A DNA stretch of 64,000 bases from Geothrix sp. Lineage in GTDB: Bacteria; Acidobacteriota; Holophagae; Holophagales; Holophagaceae. A program made the position numbers and the translations under genes. Location: assembly GCA_030681515.1 (NCBI GenBank), contig JAUXSE010000053.1, positions 1 to 64,000 of the forward strand, read 5' to 3'. Below are positions 7,836 to 17,615 of this stretch, one piece after another. Position 1 is the first letter of the stretch. Each line of letters begins with the position of its first letter. The notes under the pieces are model-generated. The model searched no databases, had not been told where the DNA came from, and saw only the letters and a program-made list of their open reading frames with translations.

Positions 7836-9067
7836 GACCGGCCCTCCAGGATGGATCGCAGCATGGGCATCACGGCCGCTTCCGAATAGCGGCTGTGGCA
7901 GGCCTCCGCCGCCATGGAACGCTGGCGCTCGACGGCGACATCATCCATGGCCCAGATGGCACTGAACGCATCGGCAAGAGCTTCGATATCGAAGGGATCG
8001 CAGACTCGCCCCAGGCGTCCCCCATCCAGGATCTCCAGCGGGCCGCCGTGATCGGGCCCCACCAGCAGCAGCCCCTTGGCCGCGGCTTCGGGAAAGACCA
8101 TGCCGAAGGGCTCGTCCAGGGGCAGCAGGGCGAACACATCGCAGGCCTCATAGACGGCCCGCAACTCCGCGTCCGGTAGGAACCCGTGGAAGTGCCAGCC
8201 CTTTTCCCCCAGGGTTTCCTTGGCCAGCCGCTCCAGGCGGGAACGATGTTCCCCTTCCCCCACCACGTGCAGCTCGGCCCCGGGGCAACCCTGATCCCGG
8301 AACTGGGCGAAGCCCCGGATGACCGTATCAATGTTCTTGAGCACTTCGAGGCGGCTGTGCACCAGCACCTTCAAGCCGCTTCGGTCCAATCCATGGCGCT
8401 GATGGCCCCCTTCGGGAAACCGGACCACGGGATAGACCACGGTGTCGGAGCATCGGCCGTAGATGGCCTTGGCGTTATCACGGCTGAATTCGCTGATGGC
8501 AAAGATTTCATCCAAACGGGCCACGGTCTGAATATCGAAATCGCGGCGCCCGCGAAGAACCGTTTTTTTTGATCGGCTGGACTCGAAGGACCGAAGCCTG
8601 GCAGCGAAGGCGGCCGTGGCATCCTCCGAATAGCCGTTCCCGCAGTCGGCCACCCGGGCCGATAGCACCGGATTGGCTTCCCTGAGGTGGATCCCCCGGG
8701 GCGGTTCGTTGCACTGCCACAGCTTCCGACAGGGGGGATCGAGATACCCCAGCATATTGCTGCTCGGGTAGTTGTAGGCCAGGACGATTTCCCGGTCGGC
8801 CAGATGGGTCAGGGCAGCCTGGGACCTCCGCTTGACCTTGCCCACGCGATCCCAGGGCATGACCAGGTCCATCAGATGCCGGGTCTTCTGAAAGGTGGCC
8901 ACGGGAATGCCCGCCAACAAGGCCTCCCAGCGCCCGGCGTCGAAGCCGCCCGTCACCAGCCGCAGGTCGTGCCCATCCGCCTGGAGGGCCTGAGCCTGGG
9001 ATGCGATGAGGAATTCCGCACCCCCGCTCACGGCAAAGGACGGATGGAACAGGGCGATGCGGCTCAT
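7832..9067 (-). CDS. Glycosyltransferase, family 4 type
   Basis: 411 residues with the GT-B fold layout. The N-terminal domain begins MSRIALFHPSFAVSGGAEFL (GG acceptor loop). The C-terminal domain has LKVLVHSRLEVLKNIDTVI, LHVVGEGEHRSRLERLAKE and the nucleotide-sugar motif EPFGMVFPEAAAKGLLLVG, with the E-x7-E pattern. It is probably a cytoplasmic retaining transferase acting on a lipid-linked glycan. Divergent from the next glycosyltransferase at 9179; the 111-bp gap presumably holds both promoters, but no clear boxes were seen. Confidence 0.85.
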   Translation of the reverse strand: MSRIALFHPSFAVSGGAEFLIASQAQALQADGHDLRLVTGGFDAGRWEALLAGIPVATFQKTRHLMDLVMPWDRVGKVKRRSQAALTHLADREIVLAYNYPSSNMLGYLDPPCRKLWQCNEPPRGIHLREANPVLSARVADCGNGYSEDATAAFAARLRSFESSRSKKTVLRGRRDFDIQTVARLDEIFAISEFSRDNAKAIYGRCSDTVVYPVVRFPEGGHQRHGLDRSGLKVLVHSRLEVLKNIDTVIRGFAQFRDQGCPGAELHVVGEGEHRSRLERLAKETLGEKGWHFHGFLPDAELRAVYEACDVFALLPLDEPFGMVFPEAAAKGLLLVGPDHGGPLEILDGGRLGRVCDPFDIEALADAFSAIWAMDDVAVERQRSMAAEACHSRYSEAAVMPMLRSILEGRS

Positions 9068-9178
9068 GGAACCATCTTACTCAGGGCTGCCTGAGATTCG
9101 CCTACCCACGGCCCCACCAAGCAAGGAAGCCTCCGGTCTAGGTACTGATGGCCAAGGAAACCCGGCGATACTCGAACC

Positions 9179-10420
9179 ATGCTCAAACATCTCGTCTTCA
9201 ATTTTGTTCCGATGCGGCCGAGGATGCAGGGTGGCGTGGCCACCGTTTGTCAGGGGCTGACCCGGCATATCCCCCCCCACCTGCCCGGTACGAATTGCAC
9301 CCTATTGATCGGTGAGCCCGGCTGGGAGAGCTGCCATCCCCTTCCCCCAGAACTGCCCACCTTGGATTTCAACCCATGTTCCAGGCGTCGCATGGGCATC
9401 AAGCTGTTGGCCCACCTGGATCCACGGCCCTCGTTTTCCGAAAAGGGGCGGCGGCTGCGGGATGCCTTCCTGCACCGACCGGCCACCTTTCCCGCCGAAC
9501 TGGCCGCCACCACCATCGTTCATTGTCCCTACCAGATGGTGCATCCCCTGGTTCCCGATGCCTGGAACCTTCCCTACGTGATCAATCTCCACGACATCCA
9601 GCACGAGCACTACCCGGAATTCTTCACGCTCGATGAGCTGGCCTGGCGCCGAGAGCACTACCTTGCTTCCGCCCACCATGCCACGGCCCTCTGCGTCGTG
9701 GACGAGTGGACCCGCCGCGATCTGGTGAACCACCTCCCTATTGATCCGGAAAAGGTCTTCGTGGCCCCCTTCGGGCCGACCTGGGACATCCCCCACGCCT
9801 CGGATGACAGCGTCTGGAAAAGCCTCCAACGAGAACGCGGCCTGCCGGAAGCCTTCGCCTACTACCCGGCCCAGACCTGGATCCACAAGAACCACGCCCG
9901 CCTGTTCGAAGCCCTCCACCATCTGGCGACCCAAGGAATCAAGATCCCCCTGGTATGTTCCGGCCACCTCACCGAGCGCCATGCGGAACTGGCCCAAAAG
10001 GCCAAAGAGCTTGGCATTGACGTGCATTTTCTGGGTCTTGTGAAAGATGTTGAGGTGCGGGCTATGTATCGCCAGGCCCGCATGGTGGTCATCCCGACCC
10101 TTTTCGAGGGGGGATCCGGCATTCCAGTGTTAGAGGCCATGGCCCTCGGCGTTCCCCTGGCCGCGTCCACGGCCTGCGGGATTCCCGAAGCAGTGGAGGA
10201 TGCCGCCCTGCTTTTCGACCCCCTGGAACCAGGGGAGATGGCCCACGTCATCGGACGGCTATGGGGGGATCCGGAACTCCGTAAAACCCTCGCCCAAAGG
10301 GGACTAAAACGATCCCAGAACTGGAACTGGGGCCGTGCCGCGGCCACCTATCGAGACATCTACACGGAAGTCCTGGCACGATGGAAGGCTCCCCCGAGAA
10401 GGAACCGCGCCTGTGAATGA
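9179..10420 (+). CDS. Glycosyltransferase, family 4 type
   Basis: 413 residues, GT-B fold. The N-terminal MRPRMQGGVATVCQGLTRHI is the glycine-rich acceptor region. The donor domain contains YYPAQTWIHKNHARLFEAL, LGLVKDVEVRAMYRQARMVV and the signature EGGSGIPVLEAMALGVPLAA, typical of mannosyl-, rhamnosyl- or related transferases. It starts a plus-strand operon that continues with a methyltransferase, a GDP-sugar reductase and gmd, so a GDP-deoxyhexose donor is likely (inference). A C8 run sits near 9271-9278. Confidence 0.85.
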   Translation: MLKHLVFNFVPMRPRMQGGVATVCQGLTRHIPPHLPGTNCTLLIGEPGWESCHPLPPELPTLDFNPCSRRRMGIKLLAHLDPRPSFSEKGRRLRDAFLHRPATFPAELAATTIVHCPYQMVHPLVPDAWNLPYVINLHDIQHEHYPEFFTLDELAWRREHYLASAHHATALCVVDEWTRRDLVNHLPIDPEKVFVAPFGPTWDIPHASDDSVWKSLQRERGLPEAFAYYPAQTWIHKNHARLFEALHHLATQGIKIPLVCSGHLTERHAELAQKAKELGIDVHFLGLVKDVEVRAMYRQARMVVIPTLFEGGSGIPVLEAMALGVPLAASTACGIPEAVEDAALLFDPLEPGEMAHVIGRLWGDPELRKTLAQRGLKRSQNWNWGRAAATYRDIYTEVLARWKAPPRRNRACE

Positions 10421-11213
10421 TTTCCAGCCCATTGAGCCCTGCCGCATCTGCCTCGGAAGGTTGCACCCCAGCTTCGAAGGAAAAGTGCTGGGCCACATCG
10501 CCGTCAACTATCATCGTTGCGAAACGTGCGCCTCCCTGATCTTGCCTTCCCCGCATTGGCTTGAAGAGGCCTACTCGAAAACCATCATCCCAGATCCAGA
10601 CCAAGGTTCGCTCAATCGGTCCATGTTCGTGCACCGTTGCATCCGGAGGCTCCGGGCCACCAGGGTCCGCCTGCTGCCCAGGCAGTTCCGAAGCCTTGAT
10701 GTGGGCTGCGGAAAGGGGCTCCTCCTCCGCCTCCTGCTCGACGAAGGCATGGATGCCTGGGCCTATGACCCTTACCCCAAATCGATCTACGCCGAGGATC
10801 GGATCCTTTCCGAATTCCCGAGTGGTGGCGGATTCGACCTGGTGACTTTAATCGAAGTTCTGGAACACACTCTGGACCCCGTGGACACCTTGGCCCGTTT
10901 CCGGACCAGCCTCGCCCCATCCGGCCTCATCCTGGCCTCGACGGAGCTCTTCGATGAATCCATCCATGGGAAGAATTGGCATTACCTTGCCCCTGAACAT
11001 GGCCAACACATCACCCTCTTCAGTCGGCAGGGGCTTCAAATCGCATGCGACAAGGCTGGCCTGGACTGGCTAGAAACCCTTTCATGGGGCAAAGTGCCCT
11101 TCCTTCATATCCTCGCCCCAAAGGGAACCCCCATTTCCCCCTGGGCCGCGTGGCTCCTGAAACGCCGGCATCGCCTCGGGGAATCGCGTTTCTGCAAAGA
11201 TAGAAGGGTATGA
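10413..11213 (+). CDS. Class I SAM-dependent methyltransferase with N-terminal zinc-ribbon-like motif
   Basis: 266 residues if started at GTG 10413, which overlaps the previous stop by 8 nt and follows an AGAAGGA site. CRICLG then CETCAS near residues 7-36 form a possible zinc-binding C-x2-C pair. The SAM site is SLDVGCGKGLLLRLLLDEG, followed by LVTLIEVLEHTLDP, the usual motif in sugar- or lipid-modifying methyltransferases such as the Methyltransf_23 group. Its setting suggests methylation of a polysaccharide residue or a cap. An upstream in-frame ATG at 10335 would overlap the preceding gene extensively and is less likely. Confidence 0.75.
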   Translation: MNDFQPIEPCRICLGRLHPSFEGKVLGHIAVNYHRCETCASLILPSPHWLEEAYSKTIIPDPDQGSLNRSMFVHRCIRRLRATRVRLLPRQFRSLDVGCGKGLLLRLLLDEGMDAWAYDPYPKSIYAEDRILSEFPSGGGFDLVTLIEVLEHTLDPVDTLARFRTSLAPSGLILASTELFDESIHGKNWHYLAPEHGQHITLFSRQGLQIACDKAGLDWLETLSWGKVPFLHILAPKGTPISPWAAWLLKRRHRLGESRFCKDRRV

Positions 11214-12109
11214 CCAATCGCCGCATCCTTCTGACCGGAGCCTCGGGCTTCGTGGGCCGCCACATGGCGGAGGCCCTGCTGCGCCTGGGTGATCATGTGG
11301 TGGCCCTGGACCGGGGCATCGGCCTTGACCTTCCTGACGGCGTGGAACCCCTGCTGGTGGACCTTCTGGATCCCGCCTCCATGGCGGATCTGCCGCGGCA
11401 CTGGGACGGGGTTGTCCATCTGGCCGGCGCCTCCATCCCGAGCCTGTTCGCCACGCCCGCCCCGGTGACCTTCAACCTGGAGATCACCCTCAACCTGCTG
11501 GAGCATCTGCAGGACACCAAGGTGCTCCTGGTCAGCAGCTGCCATGTCTACGCCCCATCGGGTCTCCAGCGCAAGGAGACCGACGCCATCGTGCCCCAAG
11601 GCCGCTATGGGCTGTCCAAGCACCTCATCGAGCAGCTGGCCCCGCACTACCAGGGACGCCTTGATATCCGGGTGGCGCGCCCCTTCAACCACTTGGGCCC
11701 AGGCCAGCGCCCGGAACTGGTGGTGCCTTCCCTCCTCCGGCGCCTGGCCGCGGCTTCCCCGGCGGACACCTCCCCGGTCCACATGGCCGGTTGGAACAGC
11801 GTTCGCGATTTCATTGACGTCCGGGATGTGGTCTCGGCCTACCTGGCCATCCTCGCGCTTGAATCCCCCGCCCAGACCACCTTCAACGTCTGCACCGGAC
11901 GGGCCACCAGCATCGAGGACGTCGTGCGGACCGTGCTGGACCTTCAAGGGGTGCGGCGCGAGATCCTCTTCCAGGGCAGCCCCAATTCCACCGACGATAT
12001 CCCCTACCTGGTCGGCGATCCCGCCCAGCTTGCCAACGCCGCCGGATGGACCGCCAACCACCCCCTTTCCGACAGCCTGCGCACCATGATGCAGTCCCTT
12101 TCCTTGTAG
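11210..12109 (+). CDS. NAD-dependent sugar epimerase/reductase, probable GDP-4-keto-6-deoxymannose reductase
   Basis: 299-residue short-chain dehydrogenase of the extended class. It has the dinucleotide site LLTGASGFVGRHMAE, catalytic Ser-Ser-Cys in LLVSSCHVYAP, and Y-x3-K in RYGLSKHLIE, with ARPFNHLGPGQ after it. It is followed 9 bp later by gmd, whose product GDP-4-keto-6-deoxymannose is the natural substrate. A role as RMD making GDP-D-rhamnose therefore fits best; GDP-fucose or talose formation cannot be excluded. It overlaps the methyltransferase gene by 4 nt. Confidence 0.75.
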   Translation: MTNRRILLTGASGFVGRHMAEALLRLGDHVVALDRGIGLDLPDGVEPLLVDLLDPASMADLPRHWDGVVHLAGASIPSLFATPAPVTFNLEITLNLLEHLQDTKVLLVSSCHVYAPSGLQRKETDAIVPQGRYGLSKHLIEQLAPHYQGRLDIRVARPFNHLGPGQRPELVVPSLLRRLAAASPADTSPVHMAGWNSVRDFIDVRDVVSAYLAILALESPAQTTFNVCTGRATSIEDVVRTVLDLQGVRREILFQGSPNSTDDIPYLVGDPAQLANAAGWTANHPLSDSLRTMMQSLSL

Positions 12110-12118
12110 AGGTCCCCC

Positions 12119-13162
12119 ATGTCCCGCATCGCACTCGTCACCGGCATCACCGGCCAGGACGGCAGCTACCTGGCCGAACTCCTCCTTTCGAAGGGCTATC
12201 AGGTCCACGGCATCGTGCGCCGTTCCAGCCTCTTCAACACGGACCGCATTGACCATCTTCACGTGGGCGAGACGCCGAACCCGGACTTCCACCTGCACTA
12301 CGGCGACCTGTCCGACGCGGGCGCCCTGCGCAATGTGCTCGACGAAGTCCAGCCCGACGAGGTCTACAACCTGGGCGCCCAGAGCCATGTGCGGGTGAGC
12401 TTCGATCAGCCCGAGTACACCGTGGACGTGGTGGGCGTGGGCGTCATCCGGCTGCTGGAGGCCATCCGCAGCTTCATGAAGCACAACGACAAGAAGATCC
12501 GCTTCTACCAGGCCGGCAGCTCCGAGATGTTCGGCAGCGCCAAGCCCCGCCAGCACGAGGGCACCCGCTTCGAGCCCCGCAGCCCCTACGCCTGTGCCAA
12601 GGTCTACGCGCACTACCAGGTGATCAATCACCGCGAAAGCTACGGCCTCTTCGCCTGCAACGGCATCCTGTTCAACCACGAGAGCCCGCGCCGCGGCGAA
12701 ACCTTCGTCACCCGCAAGATCACCCGGGCCGCCACCCGCATCAAGCTGGGGATGCAGGACAAGCTGTTCCTGGGCAACCTGGATGCCAAGCGGGACTGGG
12801 GCTTCGCGGGCGACTACGTGGATGCCATGTGGCGCATGCTGCAGCAGGACACGCCGGATGATTACGTGGTGGCCACGGGCGAGAGCATCAGCATCCGCGA
12901 CTTCCTGGGCCTTACCTTCGGGCGCCTGGACCTGGACTGGCAGAAGCACGTGGAGATTGATCCCCGCTACTTCCGCCCCGCCGAAGTGGATCACCTCGAA
13001 GGCGATCCCGGCAAGGGCCGCCGCATCCTGGGCTGGGAGCCGAAGACCGATATCCGCGCCCTGGCGGCCATGATGGTGGATTCCGACCTCAAGCTGGCCC
13101 AGAAGGAGCTGGTCCTGCGCGAAGCCGGTCATGCCGAAGCGCCCCGCACCGGGTATCGCTGA
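12119..13162 (+). CDS. gmd: GDP-mannose 4,6-dehydratase
   Basis: Converts GDP-D-mannose to GDP-4-keto-6-deoxy-D-mannose. 347 residues, the usual length. It starts [20 protein letters not shown] (G-x2-G-x2-G) and has [39 protein letters not shown] and the catalytic [12 protein letters not shown], followed by [16 protein letters not shown]. All are strict GMD signatures. An AGAGGT ribosome site precedes the ATG. It closes the polysaccharide operon that begins at 9179. Confidence 0.97.
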   Translation: MSRIALVTGITGQDGSYLAELLLSKGYQVHGIVRRSSLFNTDRIDHLHVGETPNPDFHLHYGDLSDAGALRNVLDEVQPDEVYNLGAQSHVRVSFDQPEYTVDVVGVGVIRLLEAIRSFMKHNDKKIRFYQAGSSEMFGSAKPRQHEGTRFEPRSPYACAKVYAHYQVINHRESYGLFACNGILFNHESPRRGETFVTRKITRAATRIKLGMQDKLFLGNLDAKRDWGFAGDYVDAMWRMLQQDTPDDYVVATGESISIRDFLGLTFGRLDLDWQKHVEIDPRYFRPAEVDHLEGDPGKGRRILGWEPKTDIRALAAMMVDSDLKLAQKELVLREAGHAEAPRTGYR

Positions 13163-13214
13163 AGCCCACCGCTCCGCAGAGCAGGCGGTAGCATGGAGGA
13201 TCCTCGAGGTCTCC

Positions 13215-15035
13215 ATGCGCCGCCTGCTCTGCCTGTTGAGCCTGTCCCTGCTCGCCCCCCCCCAGGCCGCGCATGCGCAGCCCGGGACCCAACGGCAAGC
13301 TCCGCGCTTCACGGTCCGCGATGCCATTCAGGCCGAGTGGGCACGGCAGCCACTGGCCTGGGCCGAGACGCAGAAGGCTCTCCTGCCCGCCGCTGACAGG
13401 CTGAGGCTGGAACGCACGATCCAGCGCATCGGGGCCCCGGAGGCCCCGGCCCTGCTGCCGCCGGAACTGGAGAAGCCCACGCCGGAGGCCTGGGAGACCA
13501 AGGCCAAGGAGGCCCGTACACCCCAGGAACGCTTCACCGCCCTGTTCTTCCTGAACCGCCTGAAGAACGCAAGGGCCCTGTCGGCGCTGGAGGGTCTCAT
13601 TCCCGCCGAGGCCGCCGCCTGGCCCAGGCACCTGCACCTGGAGGCCTCGATCGCCACGGCGCGCCTGAACGGCGCGGAAGTATCTCCCGCCCTCCAGGCT
13701 TTCTTCGATGCGATGCAGAAAGCCGGCCAGGTGGACCCCGTCCGCGCCCAGGCCGCGCGGCTGCGGCTGGTCATGGCCGGAAAAGAAATGGAGCTGTTCG
13801 CGCCCGTGCGGGCCACCCCGGGCAGCCTGCTCGCCTTGATGGATGCCTGGAACCGGGCGCCGTGGGCCCAGCGGCGGGATCTGGCGCTGAGCGCTTTCAC
13901 GTCGCTTTCAGCAGAATCCCCGGCCTGGGGCCGGATGGGCCTTTCCCGCCCGAAGGCCGCCACCTTGACCCGGGCCTGCGTGGGCATCCTCTCCAGGCTG
14001 GCAGAAGGTGTTCCCAAACCCGCGCCGGTGGAGGCCTTCGAGGTGGAAGGCGCCGCCTGGCCCTGCTCGGCCCACCCGCTGGCCCAGTGGTACGGATTCC
14101 AGGCGCTGGCCAAGCTCGAAACGCCCCTGCCGGGCCTGAAGATGCTCATGGAACAGGAGCGCCCCCTCGGCGCCTCCAGCCCCCTGCTATTGGGTGGGCT
14201 GCTTCCCGCCATGCGGCGCCAGAACCCCGGACAGGCGGACCAGGTGCGATCGCGTCTCCTGGCCGGATCAGATCCCATCGCCCGTGCCGCGGCCATCGAG
14301 GATCTCCCCTTGGTCCCGGGGGATCTCGACGCCCTCACCAGAACCACCTGGGACGACACCCAGTTCGAAGCCCAGCAGACCCTCATCCAGAGTTACGCCC
14401 GCTGGAAGATGGCGCCCGAGGACCAGAAGGCCCACCTCCGCCCCTGGCTCCAGCACCCGGACTGGACCTGCCGCCACGAGGCCTACCAGGCCCTGGTGAA
14501 GCTGGATCCGGCCGCGCCCTGGCCCGCGGCACCCAGGCCCACGAAGACAGACGAGGCGATCCTCAAGGAGGCCATCCGCCTCGCAGAGCGTGGAAAGCCC
14601 GTCCGCCTTCGCATTTCCTTCAGCGGAACGCGCAGCGTTACGCTCCGGCTCGACCCCACCGTGGCGCCCATGAACGTGGCCAACCTGGTGCTGCTGGCCC
14701 GCAAGGGCACCTTCAACGGCCGCCGGGTGCCCCGCGTGGTGCCGGACTTCGTGGTGCAGATGGGTTCGCCCTTCGACACCATGGACGGCGGGCCGGGCCA
14801 CACGGTGCGCTGCGAGAACTCGCGGACCTGGTACGGCCCGGGCAGCGTGGGCATGGCGCTCTCGGGCAAGGACACCGGCGGAAGCCAGTTCTTCATCACC
14901 ACCAACGCCACGCCGCACCTCATGGGCAAGTACACCCGCCTAGGCGAGGTGGAGGATCTGGATCGGGCGATGAAGGTGCTCGATGACCTGGAACTGGGCG
15001 CGAAGATCGTGTCCATCAAGGTGCTGGAGAAGTGA
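13215..15035 (+). CDS. Secreted cyclophilin-type peptidyl-prolyl isomerase with long helical N-terminal region
   Basis: 606 residues from ATG 13215. A signal peptide (MRRLLCLLSLSLLA, cleavage near AHAQ) is followed by about 430 residues rich in Ala, Leu and Arg that look like HEAT-type helical repeats. A cyclophilin domain lies at about residues 455-600. It shows RKGTFNGRRVPRVVPDFVVQ, GSVGMALSGKDTGGSQFFIT and a degenerate C-terminus. The canonical arginine and the SQFF region are present, so activity is plausible. It probably folds periplasmic or outer-membrane proteins. A C9 run in the signal peptide and a 29-bp stretch shared with the phospholipase D-like gene are notable. Confidence 0.85.
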   Translation: MRRLLCLLSLSLLAPPQAAHAQPGTQRQAPRFTVRDAIQAEWARQPLAWAETQKALLPAADRLRLERTIQRIGAPEAPALLPPELEKPTPEAWETKAKEARTPQERFTALFFLNRLKNARALSALEGLIPAEAAAWPRHLHLEASIATARLNGAEVSPALQAFFDAMQKAGQVDPVRAQAARLRLVMAGKEMELFAPVRATPGSLLALMDAWNRAPWAQRRDLALSAFTSLSAESPAWGRMGLSRPKAATLTRACVGILSRLAEGVPKPAPVEAFEVEGAAWPCSAHPLAQWYGFQALAKLETPLPGLKMLMEQERPLGASSPLLLGGLLPAMRRQNPGQADQVRSRLLAGSDPIARAAAIEDLPLVPGDLDALTRTTWDDTQFEAQQTLIQSYARWKMAPEDQKAHLRPWLQHPDWTCRHEAYQALVKLDPAAPWPAAPRPTKTDEAILKEAIRLAERGKPVRLRISFSGTRSVTLRLDPTVAPMNVANLVLLARKGTFNGRRVPRVVPDFVVQMGSPFDTMDGGPGHTVRCENSRTWYGPGSVGMALSGKDTGGSQFFITTNATPHLMGKYTRLGEVEDLDRAMKVLDDLELGAKIVSIKVLEK

Positions 15036-15082
15036 TGAGTGATCGCACCCAGCGCTGCCGAAAACCTGCGTTCTCCGCTTCT

Positions 15083-15200
15083 TGCTCACCGTTCCTCACC
15101 GTTTCTCACCGGCGATTCATTCATTTCTTTTTCCGGCAATGCGCCACTACCAACGAAGGAAAGGGCTAGCCGGTGAGGAACAGTGAGACACGGTGAGAAG
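15083..15200. repeat. Inverted array of 10-bp words (CTCACCG type)
   Basis: CTCACCG lies at 15085, 15095 and 15105, exactly 10 bp apart. CGGTGAG, CAGTGAG and CGGTGAG lie at 15171, 15181 and 15191, also 10 bp apart. The arms are reverse complements and flank about 60 bp of unrelated, more AT-rich DNA. The element lies between the stop of the cyclophilin gene and the start of the Wzi-like gene. It has the same architecture as the elements near 1.0, 26.7 and 62.2 kb but a different word. Confidence 0.88.
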
Positions 15201-15227
15201 GCAGCGCCCAGGCCACCCGGGGTGACC

Positions 15228-16535
15228 ATGGCCTTCGCCATGAGTGGCATCAAGGTGTTCCTGCTCACCGGCCTGAGCATCCCGATCCTGGCCCAGGCGC
15301 CCATGCTTCAGGACGGAGCCACGGTGCTGCGCCAGGCGCGACTGGACTGGACGCTGGGACAGGCACCTCTGGGCCCATCATCCATGCCCTCCTTCGAGGT
15401 GGGCTGGGGTGGCGCGGGGGCTGATGATGCCTACGTTCCCTTGAATGCTTCTGAAGGTCTGGGTCAGGGCACTCAGGGCTGGGGCCTGGGCCTGCAAGGC
15501 AGGTACGTCCGGGGCGGATGGTCTTTTTCCGCCACGGCCCTGGCCCTGCGGGATCACGGGCACACGGCGGGCCTCCTGCACCGCGCGGCCATCGCCTACC
15601 AGACCGAATCCGCATGGCGGGCAGCCCTGGAGCAGGCCCCTTTCGCTTGGGGCTCGAGCCTCAACGGCGGTGATCTGCTGGGCGACGGGGCGCGGTCCTT
15701 CCCGCGGCTTTCCCTGTCGACGCCTGAAGGGGCCCTGCCCTTGGGCCGATGGCGGGCCGAGGCCTTTGCCGGGCGCCTGGAAGGAGGTCGCCCCATCCCG
15801 GCATGGATCCGCGACCGGGATGCGCGAATGGCCGCCCAGGCCGCTGGGTTGGATCTGCGTCAGCCCACCCTCCGGGGCGCCTTGGTGCGAGCCTCTTTCG
15901 GCGCCCTGGTGGAAGCCAGCTTCGGAGCCCTGCGCATGGCCGGTGGCCGGGATGGTTTCGGCCAACCGGCGCCATCGTCTGCCGCCCGTACCCATTCGCT
16001 GGCGGAGCTGAGGGTGCGGATCCCCTCGCTGGCCCGTTTCCTGCGGACCCGGGGCGCCTCGGTGTATGTCAGCCGCAGCTCGGCACCGGAGAGCCGAGCC
16101 GTCACCCTCAGGCCTTCCCGCGACCTCGGGGGTCTCCAACTGGTCTGGGACGCCTGGGATCTCGGGATCGAATACGCCAGCGCCGCACCCCAAAGCGCAC
16201 CGGCCAGATTCTCCAGTCCGAGCCACCTCGCCGGTTTCTCGACCCACGGCGATCCCGTGGGGCCCGCCTTCGGACGCGAGGCCATCACGCGCACCTTGGA
16301 CCTGGGTCTGCCGCTCTTCCGGGAAGGCCAGGGACGCCTCAAGCTCGTGCGCGTCACGGCGGGGATGGATCATCCCGCAGGCACCGGATCCTGGTTCCTT
16401 CAGAGCGAGGCCCGGTGGCGCACGCCCACGGGCAGGGTGGGCGCCACCTTGGCCTCGCGCCGGAATGAGATGGCCGGTTCCAATGCCCGCTGGGGCTGGG
16501 CCTTCAGCGTCTTCCAGTCGTTCCGGGTGTTCTGA
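15228..16535 (+). CDS. Outer-membrane beta-barrel protein, capsule-assembly Wzi-like
   Basis: 435 residues with a signal peptide (MAFAMSGIKVFLLTGLSIPI, cleavage near AQA). Alternating aromatic and polar residues, many short Gly-turns and a terminal FRVF suggest an outer-membrane barrel. The region SFGALVEASFGALRMAGG with preceding acidic and Arg turns resembles Wzi family strands. Wzi anchors capsule or exopolysaccharide at the surface, which fits the glycan cluster just upstream. Starts at 15183 or 15240 are also possible; 15228 gives the best signal peptide. Family call is moderate. Confidence 0.6.
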   Translation: MAFAMSGIKVFLLTGLSIPILAQAPMLQDGATVLRQARLDWTLGQAPLGPSSMPSFEVGWGGAGADDAYVPLNASEGLGQGTQGWGLGLQGRYVRGGWSFSATALALRDHGHTAGLLHRAAIAYQTESAWRAALEQAPFAWGSSLNGGDLLGDGARSFPRLSLSTPEGALPLGRWRAEAFAGRLEGGRPIPAWIRDRDARMAAQAAGLDLRQPTLRGALVRASFGALVEASFGALRMAGGRDGFGQPAPSSAARTHSLAELRVRIPSLARFLRTRGASVYVSRSSAPESRAVTLRPSRDLGGLQLVWDAWDLGIEYASAAPQSAPARFSSPSHLAGFSTHGDPVGPAFGREAITRTLDLGLPLFREGQGRLKLVRVTAGMDHPAGTGSWFLQSEARWRTPTGRVGATLASRRNEMAGSNARWGWAFSVFQSFRVF

Positions 16536-16588
16536 CGCGGGGCACGGCATCCCCTGCGCTATCCTGAATTCCCCCTATCGAGGTCCGC

Positions 16589-17251
16589 ATGGCGCTGTCC
16601 CGCGATCAACTCGTCCGCCGCGCGGCGCAGGAACTGCGCGATGGCACCTACGTGAATCTGGGCATCGGCATCCCCACCCTCATCGCCAACGCGATCCCCG
16701 AGGGCATGGAGGTGATCCTCCAGAGCGAGAACGGGCTGCTGGGCATCGGCCCCTTCCCCACGCCGGACGAGGTGGACGCGGATCTCATCAACGCCGGCAA
16801 GCAGACGGTGACGGCCGCGCCCGGTGCCAGCTTCTTCAGCAGCGCCGACAGTTTCGCCATGATCCGCGGCGGCAAGATTGATCTCAGCATCCTGGGCGCC
16901 ATGCAGGTGGACATGGAGGGCAACCTCGCCAACTGGATGATCCCCGGCAAGATGGTGAAGGGCATGGGCGGGGCCATGGATCTCGTCGCCGCCGCCAGGC
17001 GCGTGGTGGTGGTGATGGACCACACCAGCAAGGACGGCGAGTTCAAGATCCTCCGCCGGTGCAGCCTGCCCCTCACCGGCCAGCGCTGCGTGCACCGTAT
17101 CATCACGGATCTGGCGGTCATTGACGTGGTGCCGGGCCGGGAGGGATTGCGGCTGGTGGAAGTGGCGCCGGGCGTCACCCGCGAAGAGGTCCAGGCCCGG
17201 ACCGAAGCCCCGCTGGTGATGGATTGCGTGACTGAAATGACTGGCATCTGA
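16589..17251 (+). CDS. 3-oxoacid CoA-transferase, subunit B (partner subunit not adjacent)
   Basis: 220 residues, the normal length for the beta subunit of succinyl-CoA:3-ketoacid or acetate CoA-transferases. Signatures are [12 protein letters not shown], the catalytic glutamate in [26 protein letters not shown] and [19 protein letters not shown]. Such enzymes work as alpha-beta pairs, yet neither neighbour is an alpha subunit. The partner must be elsewhere, or the gene has been separated from it. It could act in short-chain fatty acid or ketone body use. Confidence 0.9.
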   Translation: MALSRDQLVRRAAQELRDGTYVNLGIGIPTLIANAIPEGMEVILQSENGLLGIGPFPTPDEVDADLINAGKQTVTAAPGASFFSSADSFAMIRGGKIDLSILGAMQVDMEGNLANWMIPGKMVKGMGGAMDLVAAARRVVVVMDHTSKDGEFKILRRCSLPLTGQRCVHRIITDLAVIDVVPGREGLRLVEVAPGVTREEVQARTEAPLVMDCVTEMTGI

Positions 17252-17261
17252 GGAGACCCTG

Positions 17262-17615
17262 ATGAACCGCCTGCTTCCCGCCACCGCCATGCTCTTCATG
17301 CTCGCCTGCAACGCTCCGGGGGATGCCGTGCCCACCAAACCCGCCGAACCCTTCAGACCCACCCTGAGCCTGCGTCCCGTGGCCGTTAGCCTGGCCAAGG
17401 GGGCCACCCAGGCCTTCCAGGCGGAGATCAACTACCCCGAGGGCATGCGCTACCTGAAGCAGCCGGTGGCCTGGAGCGTGGTGGAAGCGGGCGGCGGCGC
17501 CATCAGCGGCGCGGGTGTCTACACGGCCCCGGACGCGGTTGGAACCTACCACGTGCAGGTGAAGCGCGAGGATTTCCCGGAAGTCACCGCCACGGCCACG
17601 GTGATGGTGAAGTGA
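17262..17615 (+). CDS. Small lipoprotein with an Ig-like fold
   Basis: 117 residues starting MNRLLPATAMLFMLACNAPG, a lipoprotein signal with lipobox MLAC and predicted lipidated Cys16. The mature part, VAVSLAKGATQAFQAEINYP and later ISGAGVYTAPDAVGTYHV, has the pattern of bacterial Ig-like (BIg2) domains. Probably anchored in the outer or inner membrane. Its stop overlaps the GTG start of the nuclease-like gene (GTGA, 17612-17615), although codon use changes at that point, so the functional link is doubtful. Confidence 0.75.
   Translation: MNRLLPATAMLFMLACNAPGDAVPTKPAEPFRPTLSLRPVAVSLAKGATQAFQAEINYPEGMRYLKQPVAWSVVEAGGGAISGAGVYTAPDAVGTYHVQVKREDFPEVTATATVMVK

Noticed and set aside
11105-13327. 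740-residue minus-strand ORF across the rmd-gmd region
   Set aside because: The plus strand encodes textbook epimerase and GMD motifs; the long antisense frame is a GC artefact.
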